From Nelumbo lutea (Eukaryota > Streptophyta > Magnoliopsida > Proteales > Nelumbonaceae), in assembly GCA_022828595.1 (NCBI GenBank), contig JAKGHH010000001.1:118308999-118372998 (forward strand): a stretch of 64,000 bases of DNA. The letters run 5' to 3'. Made by a program: the position numbers and the translations under genes. Below are positions 22,690 to 34,629 of this stretch, piece after piece. The stretch's first letter is position 1, and each line of letters begins with the position of its first letter. The notes beneath the pieces were generated by a model. It saw only the letters and a list, made by a program, of their open reading frames with translations. It searched no databases and was not told where the DNA came from.

Positions 22690-24700
22690 TATCTATATCT
22701 ATATATAATTATATATTAAAGTAAACCTTGCCATGTCAGTAGTTTGGTTATCTAAACCTATCAATTCTAGAGGAGGTGCAAGATTCTCTCTAAAAGCATT
22801 AGCCATTAGGGGTTACCACCTAACATGCCTTATCTTCTTTTTTTCCTCTCCTTTTAATTAGGAAACTAACTATCCACTTTCTCCTAAATTATCTTTATCC
22901 CTCCCTAATTCTTATTTATCTCCTAAATTATCTCTAATTCCTATTTATCCTCTCCCCAAATTTTCATCTATATCTATCTAAAGAAAGTTTGAATTAAAAC
23001 ATTTAACAATTATTTAAATATTATAATGAAATTATGTTAATAATTTTAAAATATTTATTAAAAATACAAAAAAATATAATAGAATTAATAATTTTCATAT
23101 TATTAATAATTTTATATTTTTATGAAATTCATAATCAAAATTTATAATAACAATATAAATTATAATTTTATGGATTATTCAATTTAATAACGAAATAATA
23201 TTTTAAAAGCATAAATAAAAATTATTTAAATGACAAAATATTAAAATAGCTAAATAATTATGTAACAAAATATTTAAAATTACATAATAACTTTAAAGAA
23301 ATAAAATTTAAATAAAAAAAGATTAAACATTTTATATATTATTTAAATATATAAATAATGAAATATTTAACATAATTAAATTTTAAATAGTTAAAATAAT
23401 GAAATCATGTAATAATAGTATAAATTATAATTTCATGGATTATTAAATTTAATAAATAATTAATATTTTAAAATTTTAAATAATGATATTATTTAAATAA
23501 TTAAATAATATTAATAACTAAATCATATCATATTAATAGCAAAATTATGTTATAACTTTAAAAATTTATTAAAAGCACAAAAGTATTTGTAAATGGCGGG
23601 GCCCCATGTGATGCACGGGATGTGGCACCCCTCCCTATCCCTCGCTATTGTAGTCAATAAACTCTACCCCGTCCTTGGTGGCTAGGCGGGTTGGAGGCAA
23701 GGCACCCATTCCTCGTTGGATGGAGAATCCCCAACTTTTCCCAACCTCAAGGCAATCACCTAAAAATAATCTAATTTGTGGATATTTTACAAATAGGATA
23801 ATGGGAATTTTGGGTATTTTAGAAATTGAATTATGACAAATTGGGAGCATATTATAAATGGAATTGTGGGATCCTAGGATTATAAGAACATGAGGAAAAA
23901 CTTAGAGATATTTTAAAAGTTACTATTAAATCTACTGATATCTTACTAATTTATCATCGGGTTTGGGGAATTATATGCAAACCCCGTCTCTTCCCCGTCC
24001 CTGACTTGGAGCAAAAATATTTTCCCCATCCCCACCCAGTCTCTTCCCCATCTCTATTTAAGATTCGAGAAACTTGCTCCGTTCGGGGTGGGGCAGGGTA
24101 TTTTTATGTTTTATATATTATTTTTTAATAATTATTTATGTTTTATATACTATTTTTAAATAAAATTTAAATGTTTTCAATATAAAAAAAATTGAGTACT
24201 AAATAATATTTTAAACATTATTTAAAAACAAAAAAGGTAGAGTAAATAACAAAATTTTGTAGTAACGTTAATAAGAATATGAGATATAAATAAATGAAAA
24301 AATAAATATTATTGAAATAGTGGAAGTAGATTAAATAACTAAGAGGTATTAAAGCTTTTTATTAGTTATTTATTGTATTTTCATTATAAATATATTTTCA
24401 ACAATTGTGTATTTTTGCTATAAATTTTCAATAATTATTGGACATTAAACTATTGTTATTTGTTAGAGATTAGACCATTAATTTAGCTGAAATTAGGAGT
24501 ATTAACTAGGCAATTCAGTTTGGTTGGTGTTTGTTTGGCTAGCCAAACTGATTTGGTTGGGTTAGGGAGTTGGTCACTCGAAACCGACCAACCATTAGTG
24601 AAAACTAACCTTTGGTTAATTAATAAATGTTCAAATTTTTAATGTCTAGCGTAATTTACATTAATCATTTTAATTTGATAAAATTTCATTAAATTTTTAC
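22690..24700. repeat. AT-rich repeat, copy 1 (interrupted)
   Basis: It starts at an ATATATTAAAGTA motif and is very A+T rich with no open coding frame. Two blocks align with copy 2: about 22850-23060 with 26010-26230 (shared CTAATTCCTATTTATCCTCTC, ATCTATCTAAAGAAAGTTT) and about 24330-24640 with 27255-27560 (shared TTAGTTATTTATTGTATTTT, AGCCAAACTGATTTGGT). The two blocks are separated by the inverted-repeat arm at 23613-24100. The start motif is reminiscent of plant Helitron 5' ends, but the class is not proven. Confidence 0.65.
23613..24100. repeat. left arm of a large inverted repeat (about 490 bp)
   Basis: From GCACGGGATGTGGCA to GGGGTGGGGCAGGGTA, this arm matches the complement of 25406-25862 over nearly its full length. 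Shared blocks include CACCTAAAAATAATCTAATT and GGTTTGGGGA. A third related copy lies at 48691-48945. It encodes nothing recognisable. Confidence 0.85.
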
Positions 24701-25405
24701 AACAATTATTTATTCAAAAATATATTACTAATTAGCATAATTTACTAATTTTTATAAAGAATAATTATAGTTAAAATTATCAAATAATTCAAGGAAACTC
24801 TTTAACTAATAATCCATAATTTTTAAATAAATAATAATTAAAAATTGGGAAATTAATCTACAAAAAAACATTATCCAAAACTATTTAAATAATAGTCCAT
24901 TATTATTATTCTACTAAATAATTATTAAAAAATTGGAAATTAATCTATCAGGAATTATTTCATATTTATTTAATTAAAAATCCAAAATTATTATTTTAAT
25001 AAATAATTATGAAATAATTTAGGAAAATTATTAAATCTATCCACACCGGTCTAGACCACTTGGTTGACTTCAACCACTCTTGGTTTTACATTAATTAACA
25101 ATAAATGATTTACTTTTAATTAAAATTAATGTAATTAACCTAATTACATTAATTTACTATAATTACATCATATTGATTAATAGTAAATAATTTAGGATTA
25201 AAAGTAAATAATTTACATGAATTCATATTAATTTATTGTTATTATAAATAACTAATTCACTGTACATGTTTGTTAATCAACAACAATTTCAATAATTTTT
25301 GAAAACTATCATAAAATATTGTTATTTAATTCACTATTAGTTAATTAGTTATAGAAAATTATTAGAATCGTAGGGATGGAAATTTTCCCTATAAAACTAG
25401 GGCCC
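24701..25405. other. AT-rich spacer, no gene seen
   Basis: A+T-rich sequence between the first AT-rich copy and the right inverted arm. Repeated ATTAATTTA-type words are present, but no coding region or clear element boundary. Confidence 0.55.
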
Positions 25406-25862
25406 TACCCTACCCCACCCGAATGGGGCAAGTTTTCTCGAATTTTAAATAGGGATGGTGAAGAGATAGAGTGGGGACGGGAAAAATAGTTTTTCTCCAA
25501 ATCAGGGACGGGGTTTGCGTATAAATCCCCAAACCTGATGGTAACTTAGTAAAATATCTATAGATTTAATGTTGATTTTTAAAATATCTCTACATTTTCC
25601 TCATATTCTTATAATCCTATGATGCCACAATTTCATTTAAAAAATACCGATAAATTTCCATAATCCTATTTGTAAAATATCCACAAATTAGATTATTTTT
25701 AGGTGGTTGCATTAGGGTGGGAAAATTTTGGGGATTCCCTATCCCCAATAGGGAATGGATGCCTCGTCTCAAACCCACCCCACTACCGAGGATGGGGCAG
25801 GGATGGGGTAGAGTGTCTTGACCACGGGGGCGAGGGACAAGTAGAAATGCCCCATCCCGTGC
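25406..25862. repeat. right arm of a large inverted repeat (about 457 bp)
   Basis: Its complement aligns with 23613-24100 (for example AGGATTATAAGAA, ACAAATAGGAT, GCAAACCCCGTC). It ends at CATCCCGTGC immediately before the start of the second AT-rich copy. The arms are about 1.3 kb apart. Confidence 0.85.
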
Positions 25863-27570
25863 GATAGTATATATTAAAGTAGAACATGCTCCGCTGGATG
25901 GCCTCTCCTTGCTCTATTACCTTAATGAAGAAATTCTAGAGGGGGATCAAAATTGCCTTTAGAAGCCCATAGAGTTGCCACCTTAGCATGGCTTATCTCC
26001 CTTTTTCCTCTCCTTTTTATTTGGAAACTAACTATCCCCCAATTTCTAACAAATTATCTCTATCACTAACTCCTATTTATCTCCTAAATGATCTCTAATT
26101 CCTATTTATCCTCTCCTCTACTTTTCATTTATATCTATCTAAAGAAAGTTTCAATTAAAAATTTTAATAATTATTTAAATTTTATAATGAAATTATATAA
26201 TAATTCTAAAATATTTATTAGAAACACAAAAGTAATTATAATATATTTAATAATACTCATATTATTAATAATTTTATATTTTTATGAAATCCATAAATAT
26301 GTAATAACAATATAAATTATAATTTTATGAATTGTTCAATTTAATAACTAAAATATTTAAAATATAGATAAATAATTATTTAAGTTATTCAAATAATAAA
26401 AATTAAAATTAGAAAATAAAATACTATTTAATTATTTCAATAACTAAATATTTTACATAACAACATACTAAAAATATCTAAATAATTTTATAACAAAATA
26501 TTTAAAATTACATAGTAAATTTAAAGGAATTAAAATTTAAATAACAAAAAAAATTAAATATACTACATATTACTAAAATATTTAACACAACTAAATTTTA
26601 AATAGTTAAAATAACGAAATTATGTAATAAATTTAAAAATTTTCTTAAGAGTAGAAAAATAATTATAATAGATTTCATAATATTTGAATTTATAATAATC
26701 TTATATTTTAGAAAATTAATAACGAAATTATGTATTGATAGTACAAATTATAATTTTATGGATTATTACATTTAATAAATAATTAATATTTTAAAAATTA
26801 AATAATGGTTTTATTTGAATAATTAAATAATATTGTAAATAAATAATTCTCAAATACTTTAAATATCAAACAATTAATAGCTAAATTATATTTTATATAT
26901 TATTTCAAAAACAAAAAAAAGATTAAATAATGACATCATTTTATAACTTTAAAAAATTATCCAAAACACAAAAATGATTGTAATAGATTTAATAATATTT
27001 TTTAATAAGAATATATAATATAAATAGTTTAAAAAATTACTAAATAATATTTTAAATAACTTATTTTTAAATGTTTTAAATATATGAAATTTATTATGAA
27101 ATTATATTTTAAACATTATTTAAAAACACAAAATATATTAAATAGTGAAATTATGTTATAACTTTAAAAATTTATCAAAGACACAAAATTAATTATAATA
27201 GATTTAATAATATTCGACAATGAGAATTTAAAATATAAATAATTGATAAAATTTAAATATTATTGAAATAGTGAAGGTAGATTAAATAACTTAAAGGTAT
27301 CGAAGCTTTATTAGTTATTTATTGTATTTTTACTATAAATTTTAAATAATTATTAGAGATTAAACTATTGTTATTTGTTAGAGATTGGACTATCAATTTA
27401 ATTGAAATTATGAGTGTTCACTAGGCGGTTTAGATCGGTTGCAAATTGTTTGGCCAGCCAAACTGATTTGGTCGGGTTGGGGATTGGTTACTAAATGACC
27501 AACTCGAGTTGTATTGGTAAATGTCCTAAAAACCAACCTGAAGACCAACCTGCTTTTGCATATGGATTGT
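25863..27570. repeat. AT-rich repeat, copy 2
   Basis: It begins with TATATATTAAAGTAGAAC, like copy 1. The first part holds the CCTATTTATCCTCTCC block, followed by about 900 bp of very A+T-rich sequence, then the AGCCAAACTGATTTGGT block at about 27460. It contains no insertion of the inverted arm, unlike copy 1. Confidence 0.65.
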
Positions 27571-28784
27571 GGTCACCGGTTCAACCATCCTGGTCAAACA
27601 GGTCTGACCATTCCACGTCTACACTATATATTTAAATAAATATATATTTATATACATATATTTATGTGTATATACGTACATATGTGTGAAAATACATATT
27701 TTATATATAAATAGTGTATAATTGTGTTTAACATATAATATATGTATTATTTTATATTTTATTTATATTTTAATTTGATTTTATAAAAAATGTTAAAAAT
27801 TGAATTTAAGGACAAAAAAGGGTCTTTTCGCAAAAATAGCAAGGCAAGGCACCTACAACACCTTAGGACATAGATCTTGAAAAGTTACGTAAAATAAAAA
27901 AAAATCACCTCATTCAAATATCGGAGTGCAAAGTTATGGCCTCCGGAAGTTTGCACATGCATTAGGTATGCAACCTATAACCCAGTGACCGAGTCAAATG
28001 GGTCAATAGTTGAACCCTCCAAGTTGGGTTGCTTTTTACCAAGTCAACGGTTTTTTACCAAAGGGCAGTTTTCAAGGTCGGGTGGCAATTCAAATGGTTC
28101 AACCTGTCGGGTCAATGGCGGGTTGAAAACATTCGTATCGATTTTGGCTGATTTTCAATTTGATTGGTCGGTTCAAAAGATTTAAACTTAAAAAATCAAA
28201 TTACATTTAAAAAATATAATGATATTATTGAAAGAATAATTTAGAATTTTAAGTTTACAATATAAAAAATTGTATTTGAAATATAAAATATTAATATATA
28301 TATTTATATTTATTTATTTATTTATAATTGGTTTGGTTCAATTTTGATTGATTTACAAATGACCAAACCAAAACTAATCTAATTTGGTTGGGTTGGAAAA
28401 TTGCTGAACCAAAGTTAGCCAAAAATACTAAAAAATAACCAACTCGGGTCATGTTGGGTCAATTGCATCAGTTAGATGAACATCCTTAAATGAATTCAGT
28501 TTGATGGACATCTTTAAAAATATTAAATATAATATATAAAAATATTAATAATTATTAATTATTTAAAATTAAATTATAAAACAATTGTTCATTCTTATCT
28601 ATTTCTATTATTTAACTTTTGTTTAATATAATTTCTGCATCGCACGAGTCCTCCCTAATTTACAATAATAAAACTAGGGCAATATAAATGAATATTGTCC
28701 TCTCTTTAAAAGGAGTTTTGACGATAAATGCCATCACGAAGGGAGGTTACGTGACTAATCCCATCCTTCTATTAAGCAATAAAT
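27571..28784. other. intergenic, AT-rich, no gene seen
   Basis: Contains TA-rich runs near 27625-27740 and 28290-28325 and word patches such as CCAACTCGGGTC and GGTTGGGTT. Around 28640 the sequence TGCATCGCACGAGTCC looks like half of a Helitron-type terminal hairpin but no CTAG end follows. No coding region is supported. Confidence 0.5.
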
Positions 28785-28917
28785 GAGATCACATCTGTGC
28801 CCCCACAGAGGGCGCCCCACATGCACATCTTGACCATCTCCCAAAATTGTCAATGGGAGATGTTTTCAATACACGGCTGGTATATGCTATAGGGCGTTGG
28901 AGCGGAGATGTGAATTC
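28785..28917. mobile_element. Mutator-like MITE 4, 133 bp
   Basis: Ends GAGATCACATCTG and GCGGAGATGTGAATTC are inverted, with CATCTCCC and GGGAGATG near the centre. The perfect 9-bp repeat GCAATAAAT flanks it (28776-28784 and 28918-28926). Same family style as the cluster at 19.6-20.3 kb. Confidence 0.87.
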
Positions 28918-29223
28918 GCAATAAATTTACCTTTTTAAACACATATAATAAGTTAATTAAATCCTCATACAAAAATTTTAAATATACGGTAATATCAAGC
29001 TATTTCAAGTGGGTTCCAACTGCCAACTGTCAACTGCCGTTAATCTGGGCCCCGTGCACAATATTCTAAATATACGGTATGAGATGGATTTGTAAAGCTC
29101 AGGATTTACCCAAAAGGAGCACCAGGTTCTTACTGAGTGGAAGGCAGATAAGATTGTCACCCAGGAAAAAAAAAAAAGAGGAACTCTGGGAACCAAAAAC
29201 TAACGGCCGATGTACCGTACTAT

Positions 29224-29284
29224 ACACGTGGCATTTACTTGCACCGCACACACGCAATGATTGGGCACGGGTAACCCCACGTCA
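29224..29284 (+). promoter_or_regulatory. G-box and ACGT-core elements upstream of the 30.5-kb gene
   Basis: ACACGTGGC at 29224-29232 contains a G-box (CACGTG), and CCACGTCA at 29277-29284 is an ACGT-core site of the bZIP type. They lie about 200-260 bp upstream of the TATA box at 29484, a typical promoter position. Binding is inferred from motif only. Confidence 0.45.
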
Positions 29285-29483
29285 GCAAATCCTCGTGGCA
29301 GATATAATTTCCTTCTTTTTCCTTTTATTTTCTCCCAATAATCCAAATAAATAAATTCCGTATGAAATAAAATGTCCAGTATTGGAGAATCGTGGAACTA
29401 TCAGAGGGTTCCAAATGTCAGATCTGGAGTACGAACGATCTCAGCCGTTCGATGTGCCTTGATGAAAATCCAAAATAACAGGG

Positions 29484-29492
29484 CCTATAAAT
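29484..29492 (+). promoter_or_regulatory. TATA box of the 30.5-kb gene
   Basis: CCTATAAAT stands about 30 bases before a CT/GA-rich leader-like sequence that contains ACTAGGGTTTCG. This would put transcription start near 29515 and give a 5' leader of about 1 kb before the main ATG at 30527. Confidence 0.6.
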
Positions 29493-29644
29493 CATATTTA
29501 GTCAAGTCGACGAGCTGTCAACTGATAGAAAAGATCAGAGATAGAACAGGTTCAACAGAAACCAGAGAGCGAGAGGAAGGGGGGAAGGAGCAAAACTAGG
29601 GTTTCGACTTTCGATCTCTCTGTGATTGTATACTTTTCGGATAA

Positions 29645-29725
29645 ATGTTACTGTTTGGTGATTTCGAGGACGAGATCACCATTGCGCCTTGGAGAAACTC
29701 TCCGTTAGTCCCGGTTTCAGCTTGA
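29645..29725 (+). CDS. upstream ORF 1 (26 residues) in the leader
   Basis: This is the first ATG after the predicted transcription start. It opens a 26-codon frame beginning MLLFGDFEDEITIAPW and ending PLVPVSA before TGA. The peptide has an acidic patch and a Pro/Val-rich tail rather than the low-complexity look of chance leader ORFs. It ends 801 bases before the main start, so a ribosome would need to reinitiate. It may be a translational regulator of the main protein; I cannot tell whether it is conserved. Confidence 0.5.
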   Translation: MLLFGDFEDEITIAPWRNSPLVPVSA

Positions 29726-29917
29726 ACATCGCCGGGTTCAAGCATTCATTTTTTGCTTCGATCTTCGCATCTCGTTCGAAGTTCTTTGGAACGAGCCAAA
29801 GAGGAAGTAGAGTGTTTTGCTACCTGGATTTGGGCAGTTTTTAGGGAGGGAATGATTTGAGGACCTCAAGGGTTCCGTTTCTAAGAAGAAACGCAAAAGT
29901 TTTGATTTTTTATATTT

Positions 29918-29965
29918 ATGGGTTGTCTTTACGAGTTCGTTCCGAGGATTTTAGGATTGTCTTGA
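29918..29965 (+). CDS. upstream ORF 2 (15 residues) in the leader
   Basis: A second short frame, MGCLYEFVPRILGLS then TGA, in the same leader. Another ATG at about 29851 is followed almost at once by a stop (ATG ATT TGA). Short uORFs of this kind can be chance, so confidence is low. Confidence 0.3.
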   Translation: MGCLYEFVPRILGLS

Positions 29966-30133
29966 TCAGTAGCATCGAGAGAACTAGTTTTCGTATATCT
30001 TTCCTGGTTTGTTGAAGGATATTCGTGTTTGAGCTCTTCCTTGGTTTCTTCCCTTCAGTTCTGTTCAATATATTTTTAGCTTTTGAGGTTCTTTTTACGG
30101 TGAAGCTGCGTTTGCTTATTTTGAGAAAAAAAG

Positions 30134-30490
30134 GTAGGTCTTTATTAGTTCTAACGAGTTGGATTTATAGACTTTTTAGGCCGATGTTTTTTTGGGGGAT
30201 CGGATAAATCCTTAGAAACTCTTATTGTTTCATTTATGATGGTTTGATTATTTCGCTTTTGGGTTTAGAGTTTTCTAAATACAGGTTTTTTGCTGCTCTA
30301 CGGTCATCTCTGTTTTTTCCATCCATCTTCTCTATTCCTGCCTCGATTTATATGTTATATCATCCCATTTGTTCATTAGTTGTTTCCACCTAATTTGTTT
30401 GCTTCAAACAAGCTGGAATTATTTACATTCTTTCTCAATAAATCCTTGTTCTCGGGCTTCCCGTTCCGAATCGCTTCATAGCTTTGCCAG
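30134..30490 (+). other. possible intron in the 5' leader
   Basis: A good donor (AAG then GTAGGT, GT at 30134-30135) and an acceptor-like TTTGCCAG ending at 30490 bracket a T-rich stretch. Leader introns are common in plant genes with AGGGTTT-type leaders. The acceptor is weak because the pyrimidine tract continues after it. Transcript data would be needed to confirm it. Confidence 0.35.
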
Positions 30491-30526
30491 TTTTTTGTTT
30501 TCTTTGCACCCCACTGGCTCCGTAAA

Positions 30527-33014
30527 ATGGCTGTAGCCTTCACTCGGTTTTCTTGGTGGTTGTGGGGTGGGAAGGATCATGAGCCCACTGTATCTTCTGG
30601 CTCTTCTTTGAATTCTTCATCGGATTTAGGGATGCGGGAACCGGATACGGTGAAGTTTCCCTCTGTTATGGGCGGAAAGATACCATCCACACCGAGGAGG
30701 ACTAAACGGAAATGGCACAGCCGAGAAGAACGGAGAATTGACAGGGAATATGACGTGGTTTTGGTTCCATCCGATGGTGGATGCTTGTCGGGATCTGAAT
30801 CAGACGATTCAGACTGGTCTATTGGGTGGTTGGAGCCACATGCCCCTGATTTCCTGAGTGACGATGAAGCAGAGAGCAGCTTTGCTGTCCTTGTTCCCTG
30901 CTATGGACGTGGTCGTAGTAAGGAGATAGTGGACAATTCAAAGAATCAGATTTTGGGTGCTCTGGTGAACCTTTCTAACGGGTATTCTGCTGGTAAGAGG
31001 CCTTCTGCTTGGACTTTGGAATCCTTAATTCTTTACCCTCTTAATTTGGTTTGATGCAACTCCTGTAGTTTTCAATCATTTTTTCTTTTTCCTGTTGTCA
31101 CTGCTGTCTCCACTTTTGAGGCTTTATACAGAGTAAATATTTCTTGCTTTGTTATTTTCTTTTTATAAAGCATGAGCATGAAATATTAATTCTAGATTTG
31201 GATTTGATTTGGTTAATAAACCACTGGAGTTGTTCTCTTGTTTTGGCGGGCCTTTGTGCTGTCAATTCTGGTGACTGTTCATTCTTGAGCCTTTGTAGTT
31301 GGTTCAAATTTCATGGTTAAGAGGGGGGGGTATCAACAGTAACCAAAATTTTACATCCTAAATGCATATTGAAGTCTGATATTACTTCAGATCTTTGCGG
31401 AGTTATCCACAGGCCATGCAAAGTAAGGGGCAAAAGAAGCTCATATGCTTTTTAATTCCACCTTCCTTTGTCATCATCATCTTTGTTTGTATTTTGTTTT
31501 CGTTTTTAGCACTTTCTCTGGCTTGCGATCCCAGTTTTTGGGTTCTTCTATTGTGTCCTTGTTTTCTATGTTTTTGCTATAGAAATAGGAACGTAGAAGT
31601 AAATCTTGATTCTTTTATTATTTCTTTCTTTGGTTTTTCCATGGGCATTCATCACTTGCAAAATCCTTTCTGTGATCCCAGTACTTGGGCCCCTCTCTGT
31701 GTCCTGTTGTTCCTATCTTTTAACTATAGAAATAGGAATCACCATCATCATCTAAGCTTTATCCCAACTATATGGGGTCGGCTAAATGGGCATTGTTCCT
31801 ATCTTTTCCATGGGCATTCACCATTTGGCAAAAACCTTTCTTTTCTCACTGTTCTTTTTCCATGGGCATTGGTACTTTTAAGAGATCCATGGATGATTTC
31901 TCTTGCAAATTTTTGTTGGACCTTGCAGCTATTTTCAGTCATTTTAACTCCCTTTTTTTTGGTTGGGGAGGAAAGGGATAGGGTCAGAGCAGGGTGCACG
32001 TGAAGTCCACTGACTTTACCATGGAGAGACTGCAGATATGTGGGTTTGATCCTGTGCCTCCATATTATGGAGGGATGCCAAGTGACCATCTCAGCTACTG
32101 GGTCATCGGCATTTAAATTCCCTAGTTTCAATTCCTTCCATGGTTTGTATCATTATTGTTATGAGGTGTTGCTATCTTTTTGCTTTTCTACTTATTTTAG
32201 TTTTGATCTGTACCCTTATCTATTGTTGTATTTAGTGTTGTAGAAGGGGGGGGGGTGTTGTTTTGGAAAAAGATGAGTTCTATTGTATCGAAATTCTACA
32301 TTCAATGCTCCACTAGATTGGTTGGCTAGCAACCAGCTATTTGTGGCATTTCTACAATTCTTTTTCTTATCAAATTCCTTTTATGTAGCTCTTGAAATGG
32401 GATCATCTTCCCACACTAAAGTGTTCCTTGGTTACTAGTTCTACTAAACAATAAGTAATCTTACATGTGGCAAATTACTGTGGAGCTTAAAAGCAGAATC
32501 CAAGCTCCTTTCTTCATGGAAAAAATTGTCCTAGAACACCTATCCTCTATGCAAAATAAGCCAATTTTATAGGTAACAATTATATTCAAAAATTAAAACT
32601 TTGAACAGCAAACTTAATTATGAAAACTACCAATCTAAGGTGGTGAATCCTGGGATTGAACATGTTACCAATCCAATAGGCTTCCTATGATGGATGTGGT
32701 GTGGATTGGCCGTAAGATCCCTACACATGGCAGGAATGGGTGGGTTCGTGAGCGAAGCTCCTTATTTGACCCCACTAGTGAACCTTTTTTCCATATCTTA
32801 TTTTCGTGATTAATGTATCCTTGGAGATTTTCTTTTTTCCTGTGCTTATTTATTATTACCGCTGAATGGTTTCTAAATCTTACTGCTGCATGAACTATGG
32901 ACTTGTCTTCAACCGTTTTATTTGCAGATGCTAAGTCATGCCTTGCATCTTGGTTTATTTGCAGATGGCAAAAAGTATATAGAACAGTGGCTTTCTTCTC
33001 TACAAAACAACTGA
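30527..33014 (+). CDS. small plant-specific acidic protein, two exons (171 aa)
   Basis: Exon 1 is 30527-30992, ending at GCTG before GTAAGAG; exon 2 is 32965-33014, after TTTGCAG. The junction keeps frame (SA then DGKKYIEQWLSSLQNN, stop). The product begins MAVAFTRFSWWLWGGK, has a basic segment (TPRRTKRKWHSREERR), then EYDVVLVPSDGG, an acidic Ser/Asp/Glu stretch (SGSESDDSDWSIGWLEPH) and SFAVLVPCYGRG. I recognise the layout as a conserved plant family of unknown biochemical role, possibly the one containing Arabidopsis SUE4, but I am not certain of that name. No signal peptide is evident; a soluble protein is likely. The intron is 1972 bp. A second acceptor 37 bases upstream (AG at 32926-32927) would give a different 49-residue tail. 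The open frame past 30992 into the intron is not coding. Confidence 0.85.
31510..31850. repeat. imperfect repeats and Au-SINE-like sequence in the intron
   Basis: GCTATAGAAATAGGAA near 31577 recurs as ACTATAGAAATAGGAATC near 31722, each preceded by GATCCCAG-containing sequence. TTCCATGGGCATTCA occurs near 31638 and 31807. At about 31752-31785 AAGCTTTATCCCAACTATAT resembles the 3' part of plant Au SINEs. The long open frame across this region is not supported as a gene. Confidence 0.5.
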
Positions 33015-34389
33015 GATCAAGGGATATCAGATTGGCCCTATGCTTCTGCTGCTGCTACTACCACTATTTAGCTTGAGGACTATCTTGTTTAGATGAAAGA
33101 AAATATATAAAAAGAGGAGCAGAAAGTAGTAAAGAACGGGGAGAGTAGCTTATCAGATCAGCTGGTTTTGTGAATGGAAGCTTAGGAGGGTGCCCAGTGC
33201 CCACCGAAGGGGGGGAAAAAGGAAGATTGGAAGGATCAGCTTTTGTGGAGACAGCAATTCACGAGGGCATGAAAACGGAAACAAAGTGGCGAACATGGGA
33301 GAGTCTCTCAGGGCATCACGCCCCAATTTCCTCATTTGGTGTCTTCTGCTCCTGCATCCTGCCTTGCTCTCTTTTCAAAATGGGGGACATAAATGGTGAA
33401 AGGATGTTTTCGTTTTTTTTTTTTCTGTATATACATGCAAATTCTTTAATGTAAATAGCCATGTTGTACATATGAAAACTTATTATTACTGTAAATAATA
33501 CAAACTTCTTTTTTGTTTATGACATCAAAGGTCAAGCTGTTTAAGTTTAAGTTAAGTATTAGTTTGTTTTATCTGCCTGCCTGAAGGGACTTGAAATCTT
33601 TTAGTACATGTTAGTAGAAGCTCATCTGCAAGTTGTCAGTCATGGCTAGGAGCCAAGAGCTAACAGATATAGATAGATATGCATGATAAGTTATTAAAAG
33701 TAAAATGGAGGATAAGAAGTGCAAGGGGAAAGAGGTAGAACTTTTAACTTAATTGACCAGTTAAGGATTCATTCACAGATGACTGACTTGTAGTCCAACT
33801 CGTTCATCATCTGAAAATGACCACCCGTATGGAGAAACTTTTTGTATTATTTTGTTTGAGAATTGAGTTTCACCGTTAATGGGGTAATCTGAATTGCGAA
33901 ATTAATCATAGTTGATGACGTATTGGGACCGAAAGTCTTTTATGGAGTATCTTTTTAATTTAGTTAGGAAACCGAATTACAAAGGTTAGTATGATCTCAC
34001 ATCATTGTTATAGGTAACCATGGGCAATTAAATCATAAGGGCTATGCTGAGTATTCAACCAAGCTGGTTCAATTGTTTTGAGGCGCTCCAGATAGGCTAT
34101 ATACAGCTTGAAAAATCACCTGACTGATGTCTATTTTGGAAAAAAAAAAAAGACTTTTATTGTTTGGTCCACTTAGCCCCTAATTTGTCTTTTTAATTAA
34201 AAGAAAATTGATTGTAATTATTCTTTTACCATACACCCATGCTAACAATTCATGCACTAAGCTTTAAAACAGCATAAGCTGCTTTCTCAAACAGCCAAAG
34301 TTTGGGTTCTTCGGATTTTTTTTTATTTTTTTACTATACATAGATTAAAAGGCTGTCTGTGTATAGCCTAACTCAGAAAGTCAGAATCC
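33015..34389. other. 3' UTR and intergenic sequence
   Basis: The first 400-450 bases are probably the 3' UTR of the 30.5-kb gene, with T-rich stretches and TTTAATGTAAATAG near 33444. After that nothing is recognisable apart from an A-run near 34141. Confidence 0.45.
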
Positions 34390-34629
34390 ACTGTGCCTCA
34401 GCTCTCCCAAATGAGCATCAATGGCCTAATTGATAGGGCTTCTATATTGATTGAGCTGTATCGACTGAGCCACTTTGGAGAAGCTACCTGATCTAGATTT
34501 ATCCTAAACTCAATTTCTGGATTTTTTACTAAACATAGCTTCGCGCAAAAACCCTCCCAAACGGGCACTAAATGTAACGCCTGTTGTGTCTCTTGATCAC
34601 ACTCGATCGTATCGTGACCGTTGATCTCA

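Noticed and set aside
28636..28665. Helitron-like terminus (TGCATCGCACGAGTCC)
   Set aside because: There is no complementary half-stem and no CTAG end after it, so the evidence is too weak to call.
31395..32003. 202-codon open frame in the intron of the 30.5-kb gene
   Set aside because: It lies within a confirmed-looking intron, consists of repeats and an Au-SINE-like piece, and has no conserved motif.
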